Origin: Citricoccus sp. SGAir0253
GTDB taxonomy: Bacteria; Actinomycetota; Actinomycetes; Actinomycetales; Micrococcaceae
Direction of reading: 5' to 3'
NCBI RefSeq assembly: GCF_005877055.1
Contig: NZ_CP039424.1
Location: 992,001-1,056,000, forward strand
Length of the DNA stretch: 64,000 bases
This document shows, piece by piece, positions 1 to 7,774 of this stretch. The number at the start of each line of letters is the position of its first letter. Positions within the stretch are counted from its first letter, which is position 1. Under the pieces are notes generated by a model. The model was not told where the DNA came from. It was given only the letters and a program-made list of their open reading frames with translations, and ran no database searches. Made by a program: the position numbers and the translations under genes.

Positions 1-36
1 TCGCCCCGACATGGTGCGGGGCACCACGTCCGTCAT
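1..36 (-). CDS. possible start of a leftward gene cut by the window edge
   Basis: Twelve open codons read leftward from an ATG at 36 (MTDVVPRTMSGR) and run off the window. The support is the promoter geometry: a CATACT -10-like hexamer (revcomp of 44-49) ends 7 bases before the ATG, the same spacing seen at many starts in this window. Too little is visible to assign a function, and the start could be a chance ATG. Confidence 0.35.
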   Translation of the reverse strand, partial: MTDVVPRTMSGR

Positions 37-203
37 GGCGCCCAGTATGGCGAGGCTCCGGCACCTCGGCCATGGCCCGTCCTCTCGCGGGGCACCGGCC
101 CCGTGGTGAACGAGTACCCGCCTCGCATCCGCCGGCACCCTCCCCGCGCCTAGGTTCTGCCGTAGGCAGGACGGCCCTGCCGCCCAGGAGACGAGGACAC
201 ACG

Positions 204-347
204 GTGGCACGAGGCAGCGAAGGCGTCGCATGGATCTGCACCTGCATCCGGGACGACCATGACCCCCGGCACGTGGCCGTCCCCGACGAGGAGTGCCCGC
301 GGCACGGTGCCTGGGACGGGCACTACGCGTTCCCCCAGGCGAGCTGA
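204..347 (+). CDS. small Cys/His-containing hypothetical protein (47 aa)
   Basis: I chose the GTG at 204 because an AGGAGACGAGG Shine-Dalgarno-like stretch lies just upstream (about 187-197) and the composition becomes protein-like there. The product is acidic and carries three cysteines (CTC early and ECPRHG later) and several histidines, which could bind a metal, but no family is recognised. It ends one base before the stop of the oppositely oriented gene at 348-563, so the two are directly tail to tail. A longer frame from 72 exists, but its first 44 residues are Arg/Pro-rich and look like untranslated GC-rich DNA. Confidence 0.55.
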   Translation: MARGSEGVAWICTCIRDDHDPRHVAVPDEECPRHGAWDGHYAFPQAS

Positions 348-563
348 TCAGGCGAGCTGGACCCCGCGCGGGTCCCCGCCCTGGGCGTCCGCGCACTCCG
401 GGGAGCAGAAGCCCTCGTGGCCGGCGGCGCGCGCCTCGCGGAGCATGAAGGTGTTGGGGCAGCGGAAGCCGCCGGGGCTGCGCCGTCGCGAGCAGCCGAG
501 CTCCTGGTCGAGGGTGGCCGTGAGCAGGGACCGCAACAGGTTCATCGAGCGCAGGGGAGCCAT
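348..563 (-). CDS. small four-Cys hypothetical protein (71 aa)
   Basis: The ATG at 563 is preceded by TAGGGT (revcomp of 571-576) with a 7-base spacer, fitting a leaderless start. The protein contains Cys at about 24, 35, 53 and 57, with the last pair in GFCSPECADA, resembling a treble-clef or zinc-ribbon fragment. An internal ATG at 545 would give a product six residues shorter. A much longer open frame continues upstream but is antisense to the permease gene and is Arg/Gly/Ala-rich. Function is unknown; the reading as a small zinc-binding protein is inference. Confidence 0.6.
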   Translation of the reverse strand: MAPLRSMNLLRSLLTATLDQELGCSRRRSPGGFRCPNTFMLREARAAGHEGFCSPECADAQGGDPRGVQLA

Positions 564-655
564 GGCCTTGACCCTACCGTGACCTGCGCGGACACTGCGA
601 TCCGTGTCACGCCCGGACGGGAGTCGGGCCGCCGCCCTCGGGCCCGTCCCGGGGC

Positions 656-1960
656 CTATGGCTCGCGCGCCGGCTCCCCGGTGCCGTCCCGCTCCGGCTC
701 GTCCCGGTCCGTGCGGTCCTCCCGGTCCTCCTGCGCGGTGACGGTCCCGAGCTCGGCGCCCAGGTCCTGCGACTGGCGCCGCATGCGCCAGTAGCGCAGC
801 CGCTGCGCGGGGGTGGCCTTCGCCGCGGCGCGGTCCTTCGGGTCCAGCGGGTCCTCGCCCAGCACGGGGTCCGTGCCGGCCTGGTAGCGGTCGCTCCACA
901 CCTGGATCAGCGTCCACGCCACCGCCGTGTACGGCACCGCCAGGATGGCGCCGAAGATGCCGCCGGCGATCGTGCCCACGGTCAAGGCCAGCAGCACGAC
1001 CAGCGCGTGCAGGCTCAGGGTGCGGCCCATGACCACGGGCTGCAGGAAGTTGCCCTCGACCTGGTTGACGAGCACCACGATGCCCACCACGACCAGCGCC
1101 GCCACCGGGCCGTTGGCCACGAGCGCCACCAGTGCGGCGAGGATGCCCGCCGCGGTGGCGCCCACCACGGGGATGAAGGCGCCGATGAACACGACGAGCG
1201 CCAGTGGCAGGGCCAGCGGCACGCCCACGATGAACAGGCCCAGGCCGATCAGCACGGCGTCCACGGCCGCCACGGTGGCGGTGCCGCGCACGTACCCGCC
1301 GAGCACCTGGGAGGAGCGGTCGATCGACTCGGCGAGCTTGGCCCGGGTGCCGTCCCGGAACCAGCGCAGCGTGAAGTTGGTGAACTTCCAGCCGTCCTTG
1401 AGCAGGAAGAACAGCACCACGATCATCAGCACGAGCCCGGTGAGGAACGTGGTCGCCGCCGAGAGCCCCGTGAGCGTGTTGCTGGCCAGGCCGCGGGCGA
1501 AGTTCCCGCTCGTGACGAAGTCCGTGACCTGCTGGGTGGCCGTGGACAGCTCCTGCTCGTCGATGGGCAGCGGGCCGGAGGTCAGCCACGTCTGCAGCTG
1601 GCCCCAGCCCTCCACGGCGGAGTCCACGAGGGTGTCCCACTCGCTGCGCACCGCGAAGACCACCCCGGTGAGCAGCGCGCCGAGCAGCACGAGGATGCCG
1701 AGGAACGCCGTCAGCGTGGCCAGCAGGTGCGACCAGCCGCGGTCCACCAGCCTCCGGACCAGGGGAGCGACGGCGGCGGCCAGGATGAGTGCGACGAGCA
1801 CCGCGACCAGCACGACGCTCACCCGCAGCAGCAGCCAGATGAGCCCGACGGCGACGGCGGCGATCAGCAGGGTCTGGCCCGCGCGGGCCCCGGCCCGGCC
1901 GAGGGGGTCGGACCACGGGTTCGGCGGGGTGGTCCGGGGAGGGTGGGGCGTGGTGCTCAC
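656..1960 (-). CDS. AI-2E family transporter (PerM/UPF0118)
   Basis: The 434-residue protein has the AI-2E family layout: two N-terminal transmembrane segments, a soluble central segment, then a cluster of hydrophobic segments including an IVVLVNQVEGN helix and a PVVMGR motif typical of the family, and a charged, Arg/Glu/Asp-rich cytoplasmic C-terminus. The family exports small molecules or acts in ion homeostasis; the substrate here cannot be inferred. I take the GTG at 1960 because AGGAGAACGCAC directly precedes it, rather than a methionine 14 codons upstream. It is divergent from galE across 176 bases and no operon partner is visible. Confidence 0.9.
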   Translation of the reverse strand: MSTTPHPPRTTPPNPWSDPLGRAGARAGQTLLIAAVAVGLIWLLLRVSVVLVAVLVALILAAAVAPLVRRLVDRGWSHLLATLTAFLGILVLLGALLTGVVFAVRSEWDTLVDSAVEGWGQLQTWLTSGPLPIDEQELSTATQQVTDFVTSGNFARGLASNTLTGLSAATTFLTGLVLMIVVLFFLLKDGWKFTNFTLRWFRDGTRAKLAESIDRSSQVLGGYVRGTATVAAVDAVLIGLGLFIVGVPLALPLALVVFIGAFIPVVGATAAGILAALVALVANGPVAALVVVGIVVLVNQVEGNFLQPVVMGRTLSLHALVVLLALTVGTIAGGIFGAILAVPYTAVAWTLIQVWSDRYQAGTDPVLGEDPLDPKDRAAAKATPAQRLRYWRMRRQSQDLGAELGTVTAQEDREDRTDRDEPERDGTGEPAREP

Positions 1961-2136
1961 GTGCGTTCTCCTGGGTGTCGGCGGCGCAACGGTCTCCCTC
2001 ACCCTACGGCCGTCGGGCCCGTCCGTGGGGTGCGCGCGGCGCCCAGGGGGTCTTTCCCGGGCCGCGGGCTGCCGCGCACCCCTCGGGTGGTCGGCCCGGT
2101 GGCGTCCGTCACGGGGGCCGTGGGTAGCCTGAGGGC

Positions 2137-3114
2137 ATGACGTGGATGGTGACCGGCGGGGCCGGGTACATCGGGGCCCACGTGGTCCGGGCGCTGCGGG
2201 AGGCGGGGACGGCGGCGGTGGTCCTGGACGACCTGTCCACCGGCCACCGGCGGTTCGTGCCGGAATCGGTGCCGTTCGTGCAGGCCGACCTGGCGGACAC
2301 GGACGCGGTCCGCGCGGCGCTGGTGGAGCACGGCGTCACCGGGGTCATCCACGTGGCCGGGTTCAAGTACGCCGGGGTCTCGGTGGACCGGCCCCTGCAC
2401 GCCTACCGGGTCAACGTCACCGGCACCGCGAGCCTGCTCCAGGCGATGCAGGACGCCGGGGTGGAGCGCGTGGTGTTCTCCTCCTCCGCGGCCACCTACG
2501 GCACCCCGGACGTGGACCTCGTCACGGAGGCCACCCGCACCGCGCCGGAGTCCCCCTACGGGGAGTCCAAGCTCATCGGCGAGTGGCTGCTCGCCGACCA
2601 GGCCCGCGCCACCGGCCTGCGCCACACCTCGCTGCGCTACTTCAACGTGGTGGGCTCCGGGGACCCGGCCCTGCCGGACACCTCCCCGCACAACCTCTTC
2701 CCCCTGGTCTTCGACGCCCTCGTGGCCGGACGCACCCCGCGAGTGTACGGCGACGACTACCCGACGCCGGACGGCACCTGCGTGCGCGACTACGTGCACG
2801 TGGCCGACCTGGCCCTGGCCCACGTGGCCGCCGCCCGCCGCCTCGAGGCCGGCGAGCCCGTGGAGCCGGTCTACAACCTCGGCTCCGGCCGGGGCACCTC
2901 CGTGCGGCAGATCATGGACACCATGGCCGCCGTCACCGGGATCGCCTTCACCCCCGAGGTCCACGAGCGCCGCCCGGGCGACCCCGCGCGGATCGTCGCC
3001 GACGGCCGGCTCGCCGCGCGCGACCTCGACTGGCGCATGCGCCACTCCCTCGAGGACATGGTCGCCTCCGCGTGGGCCGCCCGCCGCGCCGGGGAGCCCG
3101 CGCCCACACGCTGA
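2137..3114 (+). CDS. galE: UDP-glucose 4-epimerase
   Basis: The 325-residue protein is an extended SDR enzyme that interconverts UDP-glucose and UDP-galactose. It opens with the NAD-binding GGAGYIGAH motif (residues 7-15), contains the conserved HVAGFKYAGVS stretch, the catalytic Ser region (SSSAATYG), the catalytic YGESK (Y-x3-K), and a typical C-terminal RPGDPARIVAD sugar-nucleotide site. Length is normal for bacterial GalE. A TAGCCT -10-like hexamer (2125-2130) ends 6 bases before the ATG, suggesting a leaderless mRNA. No other galactose genes are adjacent, so a role in wall or capsule sugar supply is as likely as galactose catabolism. Confidence 0.95.
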   Translation: MTWMVTGGAGYIGAHVVRALREAGTAAVVLDDLSTGHRRFVPESVPFVQADLADTDAVRAALVEHGVTGVIHVAGFKYAGVSVDRPLHAYRVNVTGTASLLQAMQDAGVERVVFSSSAATYGTPDVDLVTEATRTAPESPYGESKLIGEWLLADQARATGLRHTSLRYFNVVGSGDPALPDTSPHNLFPLVFDALVAGRTPRVYGDDYPTPDGTCVRDYVHVADLALAHVAAARRLEAGEPVEPVYNLGSGRGTSVRQIMDTMAAVTGIAFTPEVHERRPGDPARIVADGRLAARDLDWRMRHSLEDMVASAWAARRAGEPAPTR

Positions 3115-3207
3115 CCCCGCGCGCTGACCCGGCCGCGCTGGGACCGCGGCGCCCGCCCGCTGACGCCGCGCGCTGACCCGGCCGCGCCGGGACCGCGGCG
3201 CCCGCGC
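3110..3207 (+). repeat. tandem direct repeat, two 49-bp units
   Basis: Two adjacent 49-bp copies (3110-3158 and 3159-3207) differ at about three positions. Each begins GCTGAC and contains GCTGACCCGGCCGCG followed by GGGACCGCGGCGCCCGC. The stop codon of galE lies in the first unit, so the duplication sits exactly at the gene's 3' end. Each unit contains GC-rich self-complementary sequence, but no clear terminator hairpin with a T-run is seen. Confidence 0.8.
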
Positions 3208-3307
3208 GGGGGAGGCCGCCGGCGTCGGGCCCCGCGCCCCCACCGTGTCCGCGGCACCCGTCCCTCTGCGATGCTGGGACCCCTCGGACCCGGCGGGAGG
3301 AGTGCGC

Positions 3308-4477
3308 GTGCGGACGTTCGGCGTGGAGGAGGAGCTGCTGCTGGTCGAGACCTCTGCCCTCGAGCCGCTGTCCGCGGGGGAGTGGACGGCCGGGCTGCCG
3401 GCCGAGGCGTCGGCGACCGGGCACGAGATCACCATGGAGCTCCAACAGGAGCAGATCGAGGTGGTCGGCCCGCCGCAGGCCACGCTGGCCGGCCAGCTCG
3501 AGGCGATCCTCGCCGGCCGGGCGCTCGCCGACCGCGCCGCCCGGCGGGCCGGGGGACGGGTGGTGGCGCTGGCCACGCCGCCGGGCGGGATGATTCCCCA
3601 CCTGGTCCCGAAGGCGCGCTACCAGCGGATCGGGCACGAGTTCGGCGTGACCGCCCGCGAGCACCTCACCAACGGGCTCCACGTCCACGTGGCCGTGGCG
3701 GACCCCGAGGAGGCCATCACCGCCCTGGACCGGATCCGCGTGTGGCTGCCCACGCTGCTGGCCCTCAGCGCCAACTCCCCGTTCTGGCAGGGGGCGGACA
3801 CCTCCTATGCCTCCTACCGGCACCGGCTGATGTCCCGCTGGCCGGTCAGCGGGCCCACCGAGGTGTTCGGCTCCGCGGCCGCCTACGCGCGGCACCGCCG
3901 GCAGCTGCTGGACAGCGGCATCCCGCTCGACGCCGGCATGTTCTACTACGACGCCCGTCCCAGCGAGCACCAGCCCACCCTCGAGGTGCGCGTGCCGGAC
4001 GTGCCCCTGGACCCCACCGAGGCCGCCGTGATCGCCGCGCTCGTCCGGGCCCTCGTGGAGACGGCGCTGCGGCAGGCCCGGACCCCGCCGCCGGACGTGC
4101 CCGCCTCGCTGCTGCGCGCGTGGTCCTGGCTGGCGAGCCGCTCCGGGGTGGAGGACCGGCTCATCGACCCGGCCACGGGCATGCCCGCGCCCTCCGGCGA
4201 CGTGGTCAGCCGGCTGCTGGACACCCTTCGCCCGGTGCTGGCGGAGCACGGGGAGGAGGGACCCGTGGAGACGGTGGTCGCCGGGATCCTCCGCGAGGGC
4301 CCCGGCGCGCGCGTGCAGCGGCTCGCCTACGGGGTGCGGTGCGAGGTCCGGGACGTGGTGGCCGCGGCGCTGGAGGCCACGCACCGGGTGCGCGGGGTGC
4401 CGGGGCTGGCGCCGGCGGCCTCCCGGCCGGCCGGCGCCGGGGAGCACCCGCCGGGCCCGCCGCCGTCGGGGTCCTGA
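3308..4477 (+). CDS. YbdK-type carboxylate-amine ligase / glutamate-cysteine ligase (GCS2)
   Basis: The 389-residue protein belongs to the GCS2/YbdK glutamate-cysteine ligase-like family, which forms gamma-glutamyl amides with ATP. The N-terminal [12 protein letters not shown] motif supplies acidic metal-binding residues; [10 protein letters not shown] and [19 protein letters not shown] are the expected downstream motifs. The GTG at 3308 is chosen because GGGAGGAG ends 5 bases before it; a GTG at 3245 would add 21 non-conserved residues. Actinobacteria make mycothiol rather than glutathione, so the true acceptor may not be cysteine. A second, divergent member of the family lies at 32787-34010. 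Confidence 0.85.
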   Translation: MRTFGVEEELLLVETSALEPLSAGEWTAGLPAEASATGHEITMELQQEQIEVVGPPQATLAGQLEAILAGRALADRAARRAGGRVVALATPPGGMIPHLVPKARYQRIGHEFGVTAREHLTNGLHVHVAVADPEEAITALDRIRVWLPTLLALSANSPFWQGADTSYASYRHRLMSRWPVSGPTEVFGSAAAYARHRRQLLDSGIPLDAGMFYYDARPSEHQPTLEVRVPDVPLDPTEAAVIAALVRALVETALRQARTPPPDVPASLLRAWSWLASRSGVEDRLIDPATGMPAPSGDVVSRLLDTLRPVLAEHGEEGPVETVVAGILREGPGARVQRLAYGVRCEVRDVVAAALEATHRVRGVPGLAPAASRPAGAGEHPPGPPPSGS

Positions 4478-4503
4478 GCCCGGGCGGGCCGGTTCGGAGC
4501 CGC

Positions 4504-4914
4504 TCAGCGCCGGACGTCGTGCGGGCCGGGGCCCACCGGCAGGCCCTGCCCGCTCCAGGCCTCGAAGCCGCCCACGATGTCCGTGGCCCGGTGCAGCCCC
4601 ATCTGGCGCAGCGTCCACGCGGCCAGCGAGGACGAGTAGCCGTGCCGGCAGAACAGCACGTACCGGGTGTCCCAGCTCGTGGCCTCGGGGATCCGGTGGC
4701 CGAAGCCGGGGTCCAGCCGCCACGGCAGTACCGTCAGGTCGATCACCAGCGCGCCCGGGATGCCCGGGGCCTCCGCGCGCTGGGCCTCGGTCCGCACGTC
4801 CACGAGCACGGCGCCGCGCCGCTGCTCGGCGTGCGCCGCCGCGGGGGACAGGCGGTCCAGGTCCCGCCGGGCCCGGTGGAGCAGTTCCATCGAGCCGGGA
4901 CCGGGTGCCTCCAT
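4504..4914 (-). CDS. rhodanese-like domain protein
   Basis: The 136-residue protein is a single rhodanese domain. It has VLVDVRTEAQRAE early, the active-site loop LFCRHGYSSS whose Cys would carry the persulfide, and the closing VGGFEAWSGQGLPV motif. The loop sequence CRHGYSS is typical of sulfurtransferases rather than phosphatases. It lies 10 bases downstream of the serine hydrolase gene in the same direction, but TAGGCT (revcomp of 4922-4927) ends 7 bases before its ATG, overlapping the upstream stop codon, so it may also have its own leaderless transcript. The physiological sulfur acceptor is unknown. Confidence 0.88.
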   Translation of the reverse strand: MEAPGPGSMELLHRARRDLDRLSPAAAHAEQRRGAVLVDVRTEAQRAEAPGIPGALVIDLTVLPWRLDPGFGHRIPEATSWDTRYVLFCRHGYSSSLAAWTLRQMGLHRATDIVGGFEAWSGQGLPVGPGPHDVRR

Positions 4915-4924
4915 GCGGCCCAGC

Positions 4925-5977
4925 CTATCCGCGGTCCAGCCAGTCCACGTAGCGCCGGATCACCGGCCAGGCCGCGTCCGAGCTGTTGCCCACCACGGTC
5001 ACGGTGGTGCGGGTGACCGGATCGAAGCGGGTGCGCACGGACACCCCCGGCCCGGCGCCCTCGAGGATCCAGCCGGGGCCGTCGGCGTCGAGCCAGAAGC
5101 CCAGCCCCGAGTGCAGCCCGCGCTCCACGTCCGCGTGGCGGGGGCGGACCATCCGCTCGACCGCCGCGGCCGAGACGATCCGGCCGTCGGCGAGGGCCCG
5201 CCAGAACCGGCTGAGGTCGCCCACCGTGGTGTGGGCGCCGCCGTCGCCGTTGCCGCGCACGGGCAGGTGCAGGACGTTGGTGCGCACCGAGTCGTTGCGC
5301 AGGTAGCCGGTGGCGGTGCCGGCCGGCAGCTCGTCCAGCCGCGGGTAGCCGGTGCCGGCCAGGCCGGCGGGGGCGAGGACGCGGTCGGCGACGAGGTCGT
5401 GGAAGGGGGTGCCGCTGGCCCGCTCGGCGGCGAGGGCGAGCACGAGGTACGCGGCGTGGTTGACCGCGAAGCGGGTCCCCGGCGGGTCCACCTGCGCCCG
5501 GCCGTCCAACAGGGGCAGGAAGCCCGCGGTCTCGGCGAGGGTGTGCGTGGGCTCGGTGAGCACGTAGTCCGTGGCGTCCGCGCCGGGGACCTCGTCCCGG
5601 TAGTCCCCGATGCCCGAGGTGTGCGCGAGCAGGTGCTCGAGGGTGACGTCCGCGTGCACGTCCGGCAGGTCCCGCCCGAGCATGGGCCGCACGCGGGACG
5701 CCAGGGACAGCGTGCCGTCCTCGATGAGGGACATGACCGCCAGGGCCGTGAACGCCTTGGACACGCTCCCCACGGCGAACCGCGTCTGCGCCGTGTTGGG
5801 CACCCGCAGGACCCGCTCGGCCCAGCCGTAGCCGCGGCACATCACGGCCTGGCCGTCCTCGTCGATGGAGATGGCGCCGGAGAAGGTGTTGGCGCGCGCG
5901 GACTCGTCCAGGATGACGGCGAGTTCGTTCAGGTCAACGGCGGTTCTCAGGGCCCCCACCGGGGTCGTAGGTGTCAC
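4925..5977 (-). CDS. serine hydrolase, beta-lactamase/penicillin-binding-protein-like (class C fold)
   Basis: The 350-residue protein has the beta-lactamase-fold serine triad elements: FAVGSVSKAF gives the SxxK nucleophile, NHAAYLVLA gives the Y-x-N-like second motif region, and late conserved strands follow (GLGFWLDADG). The Tyr motif is not the strict YxN of true beta-lactamases, so an esterase or D-aminopeptidase role is as likely as peptidoglycan or beta-lactam hydrolysis. No signal peptide is visible, which also argues against a periplasmic-type beta-lactamase. TAAGTT (revcomp of 5984-5989) ends 6 bases before the GTG start. The rhodanese gene follows closely. Confidence 0.85.
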   Translation of the reverse strand: MTPTTPVGALRTAVDLNELAVILDESARANTFSGAISIDEDGQAVMCRGYGWAERVLRVPNTAQTRFAVGSVSKAFTALAVMSLIEDGTLSLASRVRPMLGRDLPDVHADVTLEHLLAHTSGIGDYRDEVPGADATDYVLTEPTHTLAETAGFLPLLDGRAQVDPPGTRFAVNHAAYLVLALAAERASGTPFHDLVADRVLAPAGLAGTGYPRLDELPAGTATGYLRNDSVRTNVLHLPVRGNGDGGAHTTVGDLSRFWRALADGRIVSAAAVERMVRPRHADVERGLHSGLGFWLDADGPGWILEGAGPGVSVRTRFDPVTRTTVTVVGNSSDAAWPVIRRYVDWLDRG

Positions 5978-6112
5978 CCCGCCAACTTAGTCGACAGTGG
6001 CTGGTGTCAGGGAGTGTGGCGCGCGGTGACTATGGGCGTAGTGAGGGTGGTGGGAACACTGTGACGGCACGGTGCGCGGGGGACTCGCGCGTGGACGCGG
6101 ATGCGCGGGGCC

Positions 6113-7027
6113 TCACCCGACGGAGTGGTGGCCGCCCAGGTGACGCGCCAGGGCCTCGGCCATGGGTTGGCCCGTGACCTCCTCGTAGGCGCTGTAGGCG
6201 GGGCTCGGGTTGACCTCGAAGCAGACGACCCGGCCATCCTCCGTGAAGCGCAGGTCGATGCCGGACATCTCCAGTCCCAGCCGCCGGGTCAGCGCCCTGC
6301 ACTCGTCCTCGACCTGCTCCGGCAACACGACGGCGTGCATGTCCGCGCCGGGGCCGTATCGGTAGTCCGTGGCCTCGCTGTCCACCGCGGTGGCGAACAC
6401 GCGGGGACCCACCACGTGGACCCGGACGTCGACCCCCGGCACCAGTTCCTGGAACTGGACGGGGCAGTTCTCCAGCAAGGGCAGCCGTGCGGTGTCGACC
6501 TCCGTGAACTCCGTGACGATCGAGCGCTCGCCGCTGATCGACTTGAAGATGATGCGGCCGTGCTCCTCCCGGAACGCATGGACCTGCTCGGGATCATTGG
6601 TGACCAGGGTGGCGGGGACCTCGAAGTGCTCGCGGATGATGAGGGCCTGGTAGGGCTTCGAGTTGTTGGAGTCATTGGCACTGGTCCGGTTGACCACGCG
6701 CGCCTCCGTGGACTCCAGCCACGCCTCGAGCGCGTGGTGCACGGACATGGCCTTCGCGAGGGACTCGGCGGACTCCCGGACGACGGGCAGTTCCGTCCAC
6801 GACGTCAGCCGGGTGTAGACACCGGTGACCCGGTCCAGCGGGACCGGGGGATCGACCCGTACGAGGCCCCCGGCGTGGCCGCCTTCCCACCAGGTCGAGA
6901 CGTCTGCCACGGCCAGTTCCCGCTGGTCCAGGAAGCGGTGGGGCACTCCCAGCCGGGCCAGCTGTCCCAGGACGGCGGCGACCGGTGGCTCGTGGGGCAG
7001 CCCGAGGACGAGCGCGAACCCGGTCAT
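6113..7027 (-). CDS. RimK/MvdD-like ATP-grasp ligase of the tyrosinase operon
   Basis: The 304-residue protein has a pre-ATP-grasp N-terminal domain (about 1-110) and an ATP-grasp domain: VNRTSANDSNNSKPYQ (112-127), FKSISGERS (161-169), QELVPGVDVRVHVVG (193-207), GIDLRF (256-261) and the metal-binding FEVNPSPAYS (270-279). Such enzymes use ATP to join a carboxylate to an amine or hydroxyl through an acyl-phosphate; relatives include RimK and the graspetide ligases MvdC/MvdD. It overlaps the preceding gene by 4 bases (ATGA), so the two are translationally coupled. Its substrate is unknown; the Lys/Glu/Ser-rich tail of the tyrosinase two genes upstream is an attractive but unproven candidate. 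Confidence 0.85.
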   Translation of the reverse strand: MTGFALVLGLPHEPPVAAVLGQLARLGVPHRFLDQRELAVADVSTWWEGGHAGGLVRVDPPVPLDRVTGVYTRLTSWTELPVVRESAESLAKAMSVHHALEAWLESTEARVVNRTSANDSNNSKPYQALIIREHFEVPATLVTNDPEQVHAFREEHGRIIFKSISGERSIVTEFTEVDTARLPLLENCPVQFQELVPGVDVRVHVVGPRVFATAVDSEATDYRYGPGADMHAVVLPEQVEDECRALTRRLGLEMSGIDLRFTEDGRVVCFEVNPSPAYSAYEEVTGQPMAEALARHLGGHHSVG

Positions 7028-7752
7028 CGGGGATCGGCCTCCGTGCCGGCCAGCTCTGCGAGGGCGTCCAGCAGGGGCGTGCCCCCGGGGACCAGCGCCG
7101 GGAGGGGATCCGTCCCGACCAGCACTGGCTCGCCGTCCTCCAGGACGAAGGTCGCACCGAGCAGCGGTATGCCGACATGCCGTGCCAGGGACACCAGTCC
7201 GTGGCGGACCGATTCAGTGAGCACGTCCTCCGGGCCGAGGCACCGGCCCGCGATGCAGAGGACGGAGACGGCGTCGGGGGCGAGACCGGGGGCCGCAGCC
7301 GTCCCCGGTGCATCACTCCGCCACGGTCGGGAGGGGACCCCGTGGGCGGTGGCCACGGCCCGCCACGCCGCCGTGGGCAGGTCCGCGCCCGTGATCGAGG
7401 CGGCACGGGGCGGATTGAGGACCGGACACCGCAGGGAGCGCAGCCAGCCCGTGGCCGCCGCTCGCCACTCCTCGCCGACGAAGGCGGCATCTGCCTCCGT
7501 GGGGTGCCTGGCCGGCAGTGGCAGGTCCCGCCACCGGTTGACCACGAGGTCCCACGCCGCCGGGTCCATGACGCGGCCATCGCGCAGTTCCAGGCTCCAC
7601 GTGGTGGTCGAGCTGGCCACCCTGTAGGACCACCGCGAGCCGAGGACCAGTTCGTCCGGGAGGAGCACCTCGACCACCAGTCCGCGGCGCCGCAGGGAGG
7701 TGGCGAGCCAGAGGACGTCCGTGTCCTCCGGCTCGCCCAGCACGCAGATCAC
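7024..7752 (-). CDS. degenerate ATP-grasp-like partner protein
   Basis: The 242-residue protein resembles a reduced paralogue of the downstream ATP-grasp ligase. It has an N-terminal alpha/beta start (MICVLGEPEDTDVLWLA), a VVNRWRDLPLP segment like the partner's pre-ATP-grasp region, and a C-terminal LGATFVLEDGEPVLVGTDPLP that aligns by eye with GIDLRFTEDGRVVCFEVNPSP, but with the key VNP asparagine replaced (TDP) and no recognisable lysine-bearing nucleotide loop. It is therefore probably inactive as a ligase and may bind substrate or act as a subunit. GTG start with a GGGAGGGG Shine-Dalgarno; 22 bases after the tyrosinase stop and overlapping the ATP-grasp gene by 4. Confidence 0.75.
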   Translation of the reverse strand: MICVLGEPEDTDVLWLATSLRRRGLVVEVLLPDELVLGSRWSYRVASSTTTWSLELRDGRVMDPAAWDLVVNRWRDLPLPARHPTEADAAFVGEEWRAAATGWLRSLRCPVLNPPRAASITGADLPTAAWRAVATAHGVPSRPWRSDAPGTAAAPGLAPDAVSVLCIAGRCLGPEDVLTESVRHGLVSLARHVGIPLLGATFVLEDGEPVLVGTDPLPALVPGGTPLLDALAELAGTEADPR

Positions 7753-7774
7753 CTGCCCCTCCCGTATCCGCGCC

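Noticed and set aside
1007-2140. 377-codon plus-strand frame opposite the AI-2E permease
   Set aside because: His/Gln/Asp/Arg-rich antisense pattern with no initiation signal; the permease on the other strand has recognised motifs.
4925-5977. true class C beta-lactamase / resistance gene
   Set aside because: No signal peptide and no strict YxN or KTG motifs, so only a general serine hydrolase call is supported.
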